NCBI GenBank assembly: GCA_009838965.1
Contig: VXQP01000104.1
Span: 40,798 to 104,797, forward strand
DNA: 64,000 bases
Direction of reading: 5' to 3'
From: Chloroflexota bacterium
GTDB taxonomy: Bacteria; Chloroflexota; Dehalococcoidia; Lucifugimonadales; Australimonadaceae
This document shows, piece after piece, positions 1 to 8,082 of the stretch (within the stretch, counting starts at the first letter, position 1; every line of letters begins with the position of its first letter). The notes beneath the pieces are model-generated. The model was given only the letters and a program-made list of their open reading frames with translations, made no database searches and had not been told where the DNA came from. Made by a program: the position numbers and the translations under genes.

Positions 1-37
1 CGTCAGACGGGGCGCGTCCGGCAGGAGCCCCGACGCG

Positions 38-475
38 ATGTCTCATAGCGCCCCTCCGGGCGGTTCGGGTGAGTGCGCGTTCTGCGGCATCGCCTCCGGC
101 GCGCTCCCACGACGCATCCGCTATCAGGACGACGAGCTCGTCGCCTTCGACAATGCACTCGATTGGGCGCCGCTCATGTACCTCGTTGCGCCGGTCGTTC
201 ACATGAGCCAGACCGAGTTCTGGCGGTCGCCCCTCTTCTCCCGCGCCGCGCAACTTGCCGTCGAACTCGGCGAGTCCGATGCGCCCGGAGGCTTCCGCAT
301 CGTCTCCAACTTCGGCGCCGACGCGATGCAATCCCAACCACACGGCCACCTCCACGTGCTCGGCGGAGCGCACCTCGGCCTCTACATGGACTTCCCCGGC
401 AAGAGCGACTTCTGGCTCCGCTTCTACGGCAGCGAACAGCACGACCCCCTCACCTTCCGGAAGCGCCACCCGTGA
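38..475 (+). CDS. HIT family protein (histidine triad nucleotide-binding/hydrolase)
   Basis: The 145-residue product is a HIT-superfamily protein, a small cytosolic nucleotide hydrolase or transferase. A Cys-x-x-Cys pair near the N-terminus (CAFC) resembles the zinc-binding start of many HIT proteins. The C-terminal half carries QPHGHLHVLGG, which fits the His-x-His-x-His triad with its catalytic middle His. Length is typical of the family. The ATG at 38 is the only good start, although the gene begins so close to the window edge that its upstream context is missing. The substrate cannot be read from the sequence. It is followed by repeats, then by crcB on the same strand. Confidence 0.88.
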   Translation: MSHSAPPGGSGECAFCGIASGALPRRIRYQDDELVAFDNALDWAPLMYLVAPVVHMSQTEFWRSPLFSRAAQLAVELGESDAPGGFRIVSNFGADAMQSQPHGHLHVLGGAHLGLYMDFPGKSDFWLRFYGSEQHDPLTFRKRHP

Positions 476-489
476 GCGCCGCCCCCGTC

Positions 490-509
490 ATTCCCGCGAA
501 GGCGGGAAT
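490..509. repeat. REP-like palindrome, copy 1
   Basis: This is a perfect 8-bp inverted repeat, ATTCCCGC-gaag-GCGGGAAT, just after the HIT gene stop. A second copy with the same arms and a different loop lies at 1006-1025, and variant hairpins with GTTCCTG arms lie at 1079-1098 and 19984-20003. It looks like a dispersed intergenic palindrome and may also help end transcription of the HIT gene. It has no following T-tract. Confidence 0.7.
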
Positions 510-560
510 CCAGAGTGGCCGGCAGGCCACACGGTGTGGTGTGGTGTGGTGCGGTGGCGG

Positions 561-598
561 TTGTCATTTCGAGCGGAGCGCAGCGGAGTCGAGGAATC
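561..598. repeat. Dispersed 38-bp repeat, copy A
   Basis: A 38-bp segment starting TTGTCATTTCGAGCGGAGCG recurs in inverted orientation at 17861-17898 with one mismatch. A more diverged relative is at about 19847-19881. Both clear copies lie in short intergenic gaps. It is non-coding in any convincing frame and probably a genome-wide interspersed element. Confidence 0.75.
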
Positions 599-620
599 CC
601 TCCGGGGTCCGGCATAACCC

Positions 621-998
621 ATGACTGACGTCCTCCTCGTCGGCGTGGGCGGCTTCATCGGCGCGGCGTCGCGCTACGGCGTGATCCTTGGCGTGTCGCG
701 CGTGCTGGGGCAGCCGTCCTTCCCGTGGGGAGTGCTCGCCGTCAACGTCCTCGGCTCCCTGCTCATCGGCGTGCTCGCGGGCCTCGCGGAGACGCGCCAG
801 CTCTTCGGGCCGGGCGCGCGCCTCTTCCTCTTCGTCGGCGTGCTCGGCGGGTTCACCACCTTCTCCGCCATAACCAACGACACCCTCACGCTCCTGCGCA
901 GCGCCGCATACCTCTCCGCCGCCGCGAACGTCCTCCTCACCGTCGCCCTCGGCCTCGCCGCCGTCGCCGTCGGCTACGCCGCTGCCCGCGCCATCTAG
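621..998 (+). CDS. crcB: CrcB/FluC fluoride ion channel
   Basis: The 125-residue, four-helix membrane protein exports fluoride across the cytoplasmic membrane as a dual-topology dimer. The family motifs are visible: GGFIGAASRY near the N-terminus, NVLGSLLIG in helix 2, and GGFTTFS in the broken third helix that lines the pore and binds the central Na+. Length matches the family. The ATG follows the dispersed repeat at 561-598 with no clear Shine-Dalgarno sequence. I do not see a fluoride riboswitch upstream, since that space is filled by repeats. It appears monocistronic. Confidence 0.93.
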   Translation: MTDVLLVGVGGFIGAASRYGVILGVSRVLGQPSFPWGVLAVNVLGSLLIGVLAGLAETRQLFGPGARLFLFVGVLGGFTTFSAITNDTLTLLRSAAYLSAAANVLLTVALGLAAVAVGYAAARAI

Positions 999-1005
999 CC
1001 CCGTC

Positions 1006-1025
1006 ATTCCCGCACCGGCGGGAAT
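1006..1025. repeat. REP-like palindrome, copy 2
   Basis: ATTCCCGC-accg-GCGGGAAT directly follows the crcB stop codon. Its arms are identical to those of the copy at 490-509, and the flanks (GTC before, CCAG after) are also shared, so the two are copies of one element. Confidence 0.7.
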
Positions 1026-1078
1026 CCAGGTGCGCGGGCAGCGCACACCGCGCCGCGAAGCGGACGCTCAAGCCCGTC

Positions 1079-1140
1079 GTTCCTGTGCAGGCAGGAACCT
1101 CGCAGCCCTGTTCGGTCCCTTCCCCCTCGATGGGGGAAGG
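1079..1140. repeat. Two adjacent hairpin repeats between crcB and the amidohydrolase
   Basis: GTTCCTG/CAGGAAC (1079-1098) is a variant of the REP-like palindrome. A second hairpin with 9-bp arms, CCTTCCCCC/GGGGGAAGG, spans 1118-1140. There is no T-run after either, so a terminator role is only possible. The rest of the gap to 1278 holds the promoter of the next gene. Confidence 0.55.
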
Positions 1141-1205
1141 TTAGGATGGGGGTGAATCGGTGGAGCGGGGTGTTGGAGGGGCCGGGGTGAGCGCCTGCCC
1201 CGCGC

Positions 1206-1234
1206 TTGACCGGCGTGCCTTGGGGGAACATACT
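1206..1234 (+). promoter_or_regulatory. Sigma70-type promoter of the amidohydrolase gene
   Basis: TTGACC (1206-1211), a 17-bp spacer and CATACT (1229-1234) form a good housekeeping promoter. Expected transcription start is near 1241, giving a leader of about 38 nt that carries GGAGGG upstream of the ATG at 1279. Confidence 0.65.
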
Positions 1235-1278
1235 CTGCCCGTCAGCCATACATTCGAGGGAGACTGAGGAGGGCCAGC

Positions 1279-2391
1279 ATGGGACGCGTAGTGGACGTAG
1301 ACACGCACATAGCCGAACCGCCGGAGATGTGGGACTTCCTCGACCCGGAGTGGCACAAGCGCCGGCCCGTCGTCGTGCAGGTGCCCGATGACACGCTCTA
1401 CGGCCGCGTGGACCACATGTGGCTGATAGACGGCCAGATCTACCCGCGCCCCGCCGGAAGAGGCGGCAATTTCCTCGTCACTCCCACCGCCCAGGCAAAC
1501 GTGCGCGACCGCGTCGACAGGAAGGCGCGCGAACTGCTCGACCTCCCGATGCGGTTCGAGGACATGCAGGCCACCAACGTGGACTCCCAGGTCGTCTACC
1601 CGACGCTCTTCCTGGCGTACCTCACCCACGACGCCGCCTACGAGGTCGAGCTGTGCAAGGCCTACAACCGCTTCCTTGCCGACGTCTGGGCGAAGGCGGA
1701 AGACCGCATCCGCTACGTCGTCATCCCCCCGCTCCGCAACATCGACGCCGCGGTCAGCGAGCTCCGCTTCGGCAAGGAGCACGGCGCGTGCGGCGTCTTC
1801 TTCCGCGGCATCGAGGGCGACAAGACGCTCGACGACCCGTACTTCTACCCGGTCTACGAGGAGGCGCAGTCGCTCGGCCTGCCCATCTGCATCCACCAGG
1901 GTCAGGGCGCTCCCGCGCTCAACTTCCTGGTAGACGTCAGCCGCAGCCACACGTTCACGCACGGGCGTATCCCGCCCGTCGTCGCCTTCCGCAACCTCGT
2001 CTCGAACAAGGTCCCGGAGCTCTTCCCGGACCTCCGCTGGGGCTTCATTGAGACCGGCGCTACCTGGGTGCCGTTCGCCATGTACCAGCTGCGCGGCACG
2101 CTTCGCGCCGACCGGGACTTCTGGGGCCCCCGCCTCTTCGACGAGTACAACATGTGGGTCTCCTACGAGGTCGAGGAGGACCTGCCCTACCTGATGCAGT
2201 ACGTCGGTGAGGACCACTTGGTCGTTGGCACCGACTACGGACACCACACCCCCGGTACGACCGACCGCCTCGCCGCCGACCCGTCGGCCCAGGTGCACTG
2301 CGTCAGCCAGATGCGCTCGCGCGACGACATCTCCTCGGCAACCGCGGAGAAGATACTGACGGACAACGCCACGGCGCTCTACGGCGTGTAA
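1279..2391 (+). CDS. Amidohydrolase family protein (COG2159, decarboxylase-like)
   Basis: The 370-residue TIM-barrel metal-dependent hydrolase is of the Amidohydro_2 group, whose known members include aromatic-acid decarboxylases. Metal-ligand motifs visible are DTHIAEP at the N-terminus in place of the usual HxH, CIHQG in mid-protein, and GTDYGHH near the C-terminus with the conserved Asp. The first motif has Thr-His instead of His-x-His, as in many COG2159 members. It has its own promoter and a GGAGGG ribosome site, and stands alone. Paralogs are at 50656, 57164 and 58371. The substrate is unknown. Confidence 0.85.
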   Translation: MGRVVDVDTHIAEPPEMWDFLDPEWHKRRPVVVQVPDDTLYGRVDHMWLIDGQIYPRPAGRGGNFLVTPTAQANVRDRVDRKARELLDLPMRFEDMQATNVDSQVVYPTLFLAYLTHDAAYEVELCKAYNRFLADVWAKAEDRIRYVVIPPLRNIDAAVSELRFGKEHGACGVFFRGIEGDKTLDDPYFYPVYEEAQSLGLPICIHQGQGAPALNFLVDVSRSHTFTHGRIPPVVAFRNLVSNKVPELFPDLRWGFIETGATWVPFAMYQLRGTLRADRDFWGPRLFDEYNMWVSYEVEEDLPYLMQYVGEDHLVVGTDYGHHTPGTTDRLAADPSAQVHCVSQMRSRDDISSATAEKILTDNATALYGV

Positions 2392-2412
2392 GGCGAGGAC
2401 AGTTCCGTATCC

Positions 2413-3405
2413 ATGCGGCGGGTGGAGAGGCGGCCTGCGAGGCCGGGCGGGCGTTCGCGCCGGCTTACGGTGCTCATCGTAACGCTGGGTGCGCTTGTTC
2501 TCGTGACCGGGCCGCTCATCGGCTTCTTCCTTGTCTACACCGCGCCGAGCCAGCAGTGGTTCGCCCGCGTCAACGGCGTCGAGATACCGCGCGCCACCCT
2601 CGTCGATGTGCTCCGCGCCAACCAGATAGACGCGCTGCTCCAGCGGCAGCGGTTCGACCCCGGTACACAGGCGTTCGATACCGCCGGGCTGCTCATCGAC
2701 AACGAGGTGCTGCGCCAGACGGCGGGCACGCTCGGCGTCACCGTGAGCGAGGCGGAGGTCGAGCGCGAACTCGCGGCGCAGCTCACCCCGCAGTTGGACG
2801 CTGGGAACCTTGACGCTTCGGCCCGCGCCGAGCTCGCCGAGGCGAAGCGGCAGTACGCCGACCTGCGGCGTCTCGACGTCGCAGAACTGGAGAAGCTGGC
2901 TGAAGGGGAGTCGCTTCGACGGAAGGTCACGGAGACGCTCGGACGCTCCATCGTCGACCCGCAGCCACAGATACGCCTGCACTCAATCGTGGTCGCCGAC
3001 GTGGAGACCGCCACGCGTATCCAGAGTGAGGCAGTGCAGGGAGTGCCGTTCGAGGAGCTGGCGCGCCGCTATTCGCTCGACCCCGCTTCCGGCGACCTCG
3101 GCTGGCTGCCCTATGCGGCGCTTCCGCCTGCTGCCGCGGACCTGCTGTGGAACCTCCCCGCGTCGGAACTCTCGCCGCCGTTCCAGCGCGGCGACGGCGC
3201 GATCGTCGTCTACGTCATCAGTGGACGCGACCCCTCTCTCGCGCTCGACCCGGTCGCCCGTCAGTTGTTGGAGGAGGCCGAGTTCGAGTCGTGGCTCGGG
3301 CAGACGCGTGCGGAGCAGGACATCGAACTCCGGCTGGACTCGGAGACGCTGGAGTGGGTAGCCGACCAGCTCGAACAGACGAGGAGTGTTGCCCCGCAGG
3401 GCTGA
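2413..3405 (+). CDS. Membrane-anchored PpiC/SurA-type peptidyl-prolyl isomerase
   Basis: The 330-residue protein has a basic N-terminus, one transmembrane anchor at about residues 18-42, then a SurA_N-like helical domain beginning VNGVEIPR. A parvulin rotamase domain follows (about 190-290, with LHSIVV, FEELARRYS and GDLGWL motifs). Similar PrsA/SurA proteins fold exported proteins on the outer face of the membrane. There is no lipobox, so it is anchored by an uncleaved helix. It starts 21 nt after the amidohydrolase stop and may be cotranscribed with it. The gene converges on the tyrA-like gene with a 16-nt gap. Confidence 0.82.
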   Translation: MRRVERRPARPGGRSRRLTVLIVTLGALVLVTGPLIGFFLVYTAPSQQWFARVNGVEIPRATLVDVLRANQIDALLQRQRFDPGTQAFDTAGLLIDNEVLRQTAGTLGVTVSEAEVERELAAQLTPQLDAGNLDASARAELAEAKRQYADLRRLDVAELEKLAEGESLRRKVTETLGRSIVDPQPQIRLHSIVVADVETATRIQSEAVQGVPFEELARRYSLDPASGDLGWLPYAALPPAAADLLWNLPASELSPPFQRGDGAIVVYVISGRDPSLALDPVARQLLEEAEFESWLGQTRAEQDIELRLDSETLEWVADQLEQTRSVAPQG

Positions 3406-3421
3406 CGCAGGGCGCAGGCGC

Positions 3422-4363
3422 TTATCGCTGGCGGTTAGCCCGCCGCCCCAGCCAGTCGCCCAGCAGGAGCGACGAGAAGCTCTGGCGCTCCATGACTGGA
3501 GCGTGCGCCGGCGGAGCCTCGCGCAGTCGGTCCACTCGCGCCTCGATCAGTTCCGTGAGCCGCTTCGCCGCTTCCGCGTAGTCCGGCTTCGCGAACGCGG
3601 CCTCCCGCAGGCCGTCCGTGGCTCCTGCGAGCCGGTCCAGCCACGAAGTGAATGTCTCCGGCGCGTATTCCAGCACAACGGCAAGCTCCTCCGGGTCGAG
3701 CTCGGCAGCCGTTCGCAAGGCCTGGGTGAACGCGTCTCCCTGCAGACGGCGCACGTCGCGCCAGACGGGGCTTGCAGAGACGGCGTCCACCGCTGCGCCA
3801 GAGGCGATGCGCGGCAGGTACTCGGTGGCGATGACGAAGCTGTCGTGCTCTGCCGCATCGAGGAAGAATGGACTCGCGCCGACGGCCCTGGCGAGTCCGG
3901 TCACAGCTTCAACGGCATCCCCCGAGGCGGTCGCCGATGGGATGATGGCGTAGTCGGTTCCGTCGAACGATGCTTCCGCGCCTCCGCTGAACGTACGAGG
4001 CACGGGACGCCCACCGACGAAGTGCATCCCGTCCGGCAGGCGCTCTTCCGCCCAGCGCAGCAGGGGGGCCTTCAACGGGCACGTGTCCGTGACGACACAC
4101 CCGGATGGAGCGAACTCGCCGATGATGCGCAACGCGTCGCTTGCGGAGGCGAGCGGCGAGGAGAGGACGACGAGTTTCGCGCCTGCCAGCGCTGCTGCTG
4201 CGCTCCTCGGCGCATCGTCTATCGCGCCGGTCTCGAGCGCACGCCTTCCCGTCCCGGAGTCAGGGTCGAAGCCTGCTATGGAGATGCCTTGCACACCGGA
4301 CCTGATCGCACGCCCAAGCGCGATGCCCAGCGGGCTGAGGCCGATGATGGCGATGTCCGGCAT
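3422..4363 (-). CDS. Prephenate/arogenate dehydrogenase-like protein lacking catalytic His
   Basis: The 313-residue protein has an N-terminal Rossmann fold (AIIGLSPLGIALG) and a TyrA-like C-terminal helical domain. Alignment by eye to TyrA finds the expected landmarks in order. However, FVGGHPM reads FVGGRPV, the SHLPH region reads EYLPR, and the DxxS segment reads VTDTCPLK. In known TyrA enzymes the His of GGHP and the His of SHLPH act in catalysis and binding, and here both are gone. It may therefore be a related NAD(P) oxidoreductase rather than tyrosine biosynthesis. It is followed at 17 nt by the dppC-like gene, which lies upstream in the same direction. Confidence 0.7.
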   Translation of the reverse strand: MPDIAIIGLSPLGIALGRAIRSGVQGISIAGFDPDSGTGRRALETGAIDDAPRSAAAALAGAKLVVLSSPLASASDALRIIGEFAPSGCVVTDTCPLKAPLLRWAEERLPDGMHFVGGRPVPRTFSGGAEASFDGTDYAIIPSATASGDAVEAVTGLARAVGASPFFLDAAEHDSFVIATEYLPRIASGAAVDAVSASPVWRDVRRLQGDAFTQALRTAAELDPEELAVVLEYAPETFTSWLDRLAGATDGLREAAFAKPDYAEAAKRLTELIEARVDRLREAPPAHAPVMERQSFSSLLLGDWLGRRANRQR

Positions 4364-4379
4364 GATGCGCGCCGGTGCC

Positions 4380-5312
4380 CTACGACCCGGAGCGGTAGCC
4401 GCCGCCGGTACCGCGCATGCGGGGGTCGAGCAAGTCGCGGAGTGCGTCGCCGAGCACGTTCCAGCCGAACACGGTCAGGCTAAGGAAGACGCCTGGCCAG
4501 ATGGCAAGCCACGGTGCGATCTCCATGTACGTCCGCGACTCTGAACTGAGCATCCGGCCCCAGGACGGGAACGGCGGCGGGACACCGTAGCCGAGGAAGC
4601 TGAGCGATGCCTCGATAAGGATCACCTGCCCCAGGCGCAGGCTCGCCAGGATGATGATGGGCACCATCACGTTCGGCAGGACGTGCCGTACCAGGATGCG
4701 CAGGGTGGTCGCGCCATTGACGCGCGCCGCCTCCACGAACGGCTGCTCCTTGAGCGCCAGTACCGCGCCGCGCAGTACACGGCTCTCGCGTATGGCGACA
4801 AGCCCCAGCACGAGGGTCACGTTCAGTGTGCTCGGTCCCAGGATGGACATCACGAACAGCAGCAGGAGCAGTGGGGGCACGCTCATCCACGCATCCACGA
4901 GGCGCTGCACCAGCGTGTCGAACTTCCCACCCATGTAGCCGCTCGTGATGCCGATCAGGGCCGCGAGTATGCTGCCGAGTGCGACCGAACCGAGCGCCAC
5001 GACGATGGAGACCCGGGCGCCGTGCACGAGCCTGCTGAACAGGTCCCGCCCGATGAAGTCGGTGCCCAGGAAGTAGCTGAAGCTCGACCCCTGCAATGCG
5101 TCGGAGAAGTGTGGTTCGTCATACGGGTAGGGCGCTATCCAGTTGGCGAACACGGCCATGAGCAGCATGATCATGACGATGACTGCGCCGACTGCTCCCA
5201 AAGGCTTCTCGGTGAACAGCCTCGTCACCAGCCCGATGAAGCCTCCGCTCGCACGGCGTGGCAGCCTCGCCGCAGCAGGCGCTCCTTGTGGTCTTGTGCT
5301 CTCGACAGCCAT
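4380..5312 (-). CDS. ABC transporter permease, DppC/OppC type
   Basis: The 310-residue inner-membrane permease is of the peptide/nickel/opine class. An N-terminal cytosolic tail leads to one helix (VIVMIMLLMAVFANWI). The OppC_N region with GTDFIGRDLFSRL is followed by the BPD_transp_1 core. The EAA loop reads EAARVNGATTLRILVRHVLPN. It partners with the DppB-like subunit encoded 3 nt upstream. No ATPase or solute-binding gene of this transporter lies nearby. Confidence 0.88.
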   Translation of the reverse strand: MAVESTRPQGAPAAARLPRRASGGFIGLVTRLFTEKPLGAVGAVIVMIMLLMAVFANWIAPYPYDEPHFSDALQGSSFSYFLGTDFIGRDLFSRLVHGARVSIVVALGSVALGSILAALIGITSGYMGGKFDTLVQRLVDAWMSVPPLLLLLFVMSILGPSTLNVTLVLGLVAIRESRVLRGAVLALKEQPFVEAARVNGATTLRILVRHVLPNVMVPIIILASLRLGQVILIEASLSFLGYGVPPPFPSWGRMLSSESRTYMEIAPWLAIWPGVFLSLTVFGWNVLGDALRDLLDPRMRGTGGGYRSGS

Positions 5313-5315
5313 GAC

Positions 5316-6260
5316 TTACGTGTACTTTATCCGTGGGTCGAGGACGCCGTAGAGGAGGTCCACGATGAGGTTGATGAGCACGGTGGCCGCTGCAAAGGTG
5401 AGGATGATGGTCTGTGCGGGGACATAGTCCCGGTTCTGGAGTGACTGCAGCATGTAGATGCCCATGCCGGGCAGGTTGAATATCTGTTCGATGATTACCG
5501 TACCGCCCAGCAGGAACGGGATCTGCAGGCCGATGAGCGACAGCACGGGGATGAGCGCGTTCCGCACCGCGTGCCGGTACCAGATGGTTTGCGGCTGCAG
5601 GCCCTTCGCCCATGCGGTGCGGATGTAGTCCTGTCGCACGACTTCCAGCAGCATGGCGCGGGTCATCCGGATCGTGCCGCCCATGAGCGGTATGCCCACG
5701 ATGACTCCCGGCAGCACCATCACGCTCAGGTTCTTGATGGGGTCCTCCGTGAACGGCACGTAGCTCAGCGGCGGAGCCCAACCGAAGAACAGCGCTGGGA
5801 GGGTCACGACGATGGTGCCTATCCAGAGGATGGGCACTGCCACGAGGCCGATGGAGACGGAGCGCAGTGCGTAGTCTATCCACGTGTCCTGCCGAACGGC
5901 GGTGATGATGCCGATGGGGATGGAGAGCACCGTGCTCACGACCAGCGCGATGATCGAGAGTTCCAGCGTCACGGGGTAGCGTCGCCCAAGCTCGTGCGTG
6001 ACGGTGTTCCCCGTCCAGAGTGACTGCCCGAGGTCACCTACGAACAATCCGCCGAACCATTCGCCGAACTGGACGTAGAACGGCCTGTGCAGCCCCAACT
6101 CTCGCAGGATCGCGTCCCGGTCTGCGGCATAGCCGAAATCGGAAAGCATCAGGTCAACGATGTCGCCGGGGATCAGGCGCAGCATGAAGAACGTGAGCAC
6201 GCTCACGACGAGCATCGTGAGCGCGGCAAGCATCAGACGGCGTATGACGAAGCGGTACAC
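5316..6260 (-). CDS. ABC transporter permease, DppB/OppB type
   Basis: The 314-residue six-helix permease begins with the family-typical MYRFVIRRLMLAALTM helix. It has the RLIPGD motif near residue 30 and an EAA-type loop (RTAWAKGLQPQTIWYRHAVRN). It pairs with the DppC-like protein to form the membrane channel for peptides or similar solutes. It is first gene of a minus-strand run (dppB-like, dppC-like, tyrA-like) and is divergent from the Gld-type ABC operon. Confidence 0.88.
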   Translation of the reverse strand: MYRFVIRRLMLAALTMLVVSVLTFFMLRLIPGDIVDLMLSDFGYAADRDAILRELGLHRPFYVQFGEWFGGLFVGDLGQSLWTGNTVTHELGRRYPVTLELSIIALVVSTVLSIPIGIITAVRQDTWIDYALRSVSIGLVAVPILWIGTIVVTLPALFFGWAPPLSYVPFTEDPIKNLSVMVLPGVIVGIPLMGGTIRMTRAMLLEVVRQDYIRTAWAKGLQPQTIWYRHAVRNALIPVLSLIGLQIPFLLGGTVIIEQIFNLPGMGIYMLQSLQNRDYVPAQTIILTFAAATVLINLIVDLLYGVLDPRIKYT

Positions 6261-6319
6261 GGCGGTTCGGGCTCCAGAGTGCCTCCAGACACGCTGGGGC
6301 GAGTCTACGGCGCAGCGTA

Positions 6320-6337
6320 ACCGGAATCAAATCCGGT
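6320..6337. promoter_or_regulatory. Inverted repeat in the divergent dppB / ABC-ATPase spacer
   Basis: ACCGGA-N6-TCCGGT sits in the 150-bp gap between two divergent operons. The position fits an operator, but no regulator gene is adjacent and no confident promoter boxes flank it. Confidence 0.35.
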
Positions 6338-6410
6338 AGGCTCTACGGACGCGATTCACTATCCTCAAGGGTCGAACCGCGATAACAGACCTCTATGGAG
6401 AACAGGCAGA

Positions 6411-7376
6411 TTGGCTGACCGGATGATCGAGGTTGAAGGACTCACGAAGTTCTACGGTGATTTCCTCGCCGTGAGCGGCGTCTCCTTCTCCGTAGACAGG
6501 GGCGAGACGGTTGGTCTGCTCGGCACCAACGGCTCTGGAAAGACCACGACCATGCGCGTGCTCACCGGCTACATGCCGCCTACATCAGGGACGGTCCGCA
6601 TCGCAGGTCACGACCTTGCCGCCGACTCACTGGAAGCGCGGCGGCACATCGGCTATCTGCCTGAATCGGTGCCGCTCTACAGCGATATGACCGTCGCTGC
6701 CTCGTTGCGGTTCTTCGGGCGTGTCCACTCGATGGACACCGCAAGCCTTGCGTCCTCGATCGACCGCGTCCTCGATGCGTTCGACCTCGTCGATTACCGC
6801 GACACGCTCGTCGGCAAACTATCCAAGGGGTACCGCCAGCGACTGGGGCTGGCCCTTGCGGTGCTCCATGAGCCGGAGGTCCTCGTACTTGACGAACCGA
6901 CCGTGAGCATAGACCCGGTGCAGGTCGTGGAAGCTCGGGACCTCATACGGCGCCTGGGCAAAGAACACACGGTGCTCCTGAGTACGCATCAACTCGCTGA
7001 AGCCTCCACCCTCTGTGAGCGCGTCATCATCCTGCACGACGGGGTTCTCGTTGCGGAAGGTCATCCGGATGAGATAGCGGAGCGCCTCCAGGGGGCGCAG
7101 CGCATCAGGGTAGAGGCGCGTGGCGCTGCCGAACAGACGGGTGCCGCTCTCGCCACTGTGCCGGGCGTCCGTTCCGTTGGAACGGCCACACTCATCGAGG
7201 AGGGAGTCTACGCGTTCGAGATCGCTGCTCCGTTGCGCTCGGACTTGCGGGAAGCCATTGCCCATGCGATGAATGCTGCGGGGATCGGGCTGCGCGGTCT
7301 TGCCCGCTCCTCCGTGGACCTGGAGGAGGTCTTCCTGCAGATCACGCGAGGCGAGCGGGAGAACCCCGATGCGTAA
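6411..7376 (+). CDS. ABC transporter ATP-binding protein, GldA-like
   Basis: The 321-residue ATPase has Walker A GTNGSGKTT (about 38-46), a signature region LSKGYRQRLGLA, Walker B VLVLDEPT and the switch His in STHQLAE. A C-terminal extension follows, as in GldA and ABC-2 drug exporters. The TTG at 6411 is chosen because GGAG lies about 11 nt upstream; the next ATG at 6423 lacks a ribosome site. It is first of four overlapping or tightly spaced genes (ATPase, permease, GldG-like, DUF4340) that should form one inner-membrane complex. Confidence 0.88.
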   Translation: MADRMIEVEGLTKFYGDFLAVSGVSFSVDRGETVGLLGTNGSGKTTTMRVLTGYMPPTSGTVRIAGHDLAADSLEARRHIGYLPESVPLYSDMTVAASLRFFGRVHSMDTASLASSIDRVLDAFDLVDYRDTLVGKLSKGYRQRLGLALAVLHEPEVLVLDEPTVSIDPVQVVEARDLIRRLGKEHTVLLSTHQLAEASTLCERVIILHDGVLVAEGHPDEIAERLQGAQRIRVEARGAAEQTGAALATVPGVRSVGTATLIEEGVYAFEIAAPLRSDLREAIAHAMNAAGIGLRGLARSSVDLEEVFLQITRGERENPDA

Positions 7377-8082
7377 CGTCTTGCTCCTCGCGTGGAAGGA
7401 GACCCGCTCCTATTACGGTTCACCGATGGCCTACGTCGTAAGCGCTGCATTCCTTGCGCTCACGGGCCAGTTCTACGTGTCCGGCGTCTCGGAACTGCTG
7501 CCGGAAGCTTCTCTCCGTGCTGTCTTCACGCCCATGATGTTCGCGCTCATCCTCTGGGCTCCCATCGCGAGCATGCGGCTCCTGGCGGAGGAACAGAAAC
7601 TCGGGACGCTGGAGCTGCTGCTCACTGCTCCGCTGCGCGACTGGGAGATCGTGACAGGGAAGTTCTGCGCGCTCGTAGCGATGCTCCTCGGCATCATCGT
7701 CCCGACGCTCGTCTACGTGGTGCTGCTCTACTGGTACGCCTCGCCGGACGGTGGACCGCTCCTTACCGGATATCTTGGCCTGCTCCTGTACGGCTCTGCC
7801 GCTGCGTCGCTGGGGTTGTTCACATCCTCGCTCACTGGCAACCAGATCGTGGCCGGAGTGACGGCAGCCGTCGCGTTGCTCTTCCTCACGCTGGCGAGCG
7901 AGGCCTCCGGCCTCGTATCCGGCTTGCCGTCTGCACTGCTTGCCGGCGTTTCCCTGCCAGCCCACTACACCGCGTTCGTCGCGGGTGTGATCGAACTGCG
8001 GAACGTCGTCTACTTCATCACCTTCATCGTGCTCTTCCTCTTCCTGACCACGCTCAGCCTGGAGTCTCGGCGATGGCGGTGA
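7369..8082 (+). CDS. ABC-2 type permease, GldF-like
   Basis: The 237-residue membrane protein has about six helices and the ABC-2 feature RLLAEEQKLGTLELLLTAPL, which is the usual cytosolic coupling region of GldF/NosY-like permeases. The ATG at 7369 overlaps the ATPase stop by 8 nt, a sign of translational coupling; the ORF-track start further upstream is a read-through of the ATPase gene. With the GldA-like ATPase it forms the transporter core. Confidence 0.87.
   Translation: MRNVLLLAWKETRSYYGSPMAYVVSAAFLALTGQFYVSGVSELLPEASLRAVFTPMMFALILWAPIASMRLLAEEQKLGTLELLLTAPLRDWEIVTGKFCALVAMLLGIIVPTLVYVVLLYWYASPDGGPLLTGYLGLLLYGSAAASLGLFTSSLTGNQIVAGVTAAVALLFLTLASEASGLVSGLPSALLAGVSLPAHYTAFVAGVIELRNVVYFITFIVLFLFLTTLSLESRRWR

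Noticed and set aside
1141-2982. 613-residue minus-strand ORF
   Set aside because: Antisense to the amidohydrolase and the PpiC-type gene, both of which have clear motifs and start sites.
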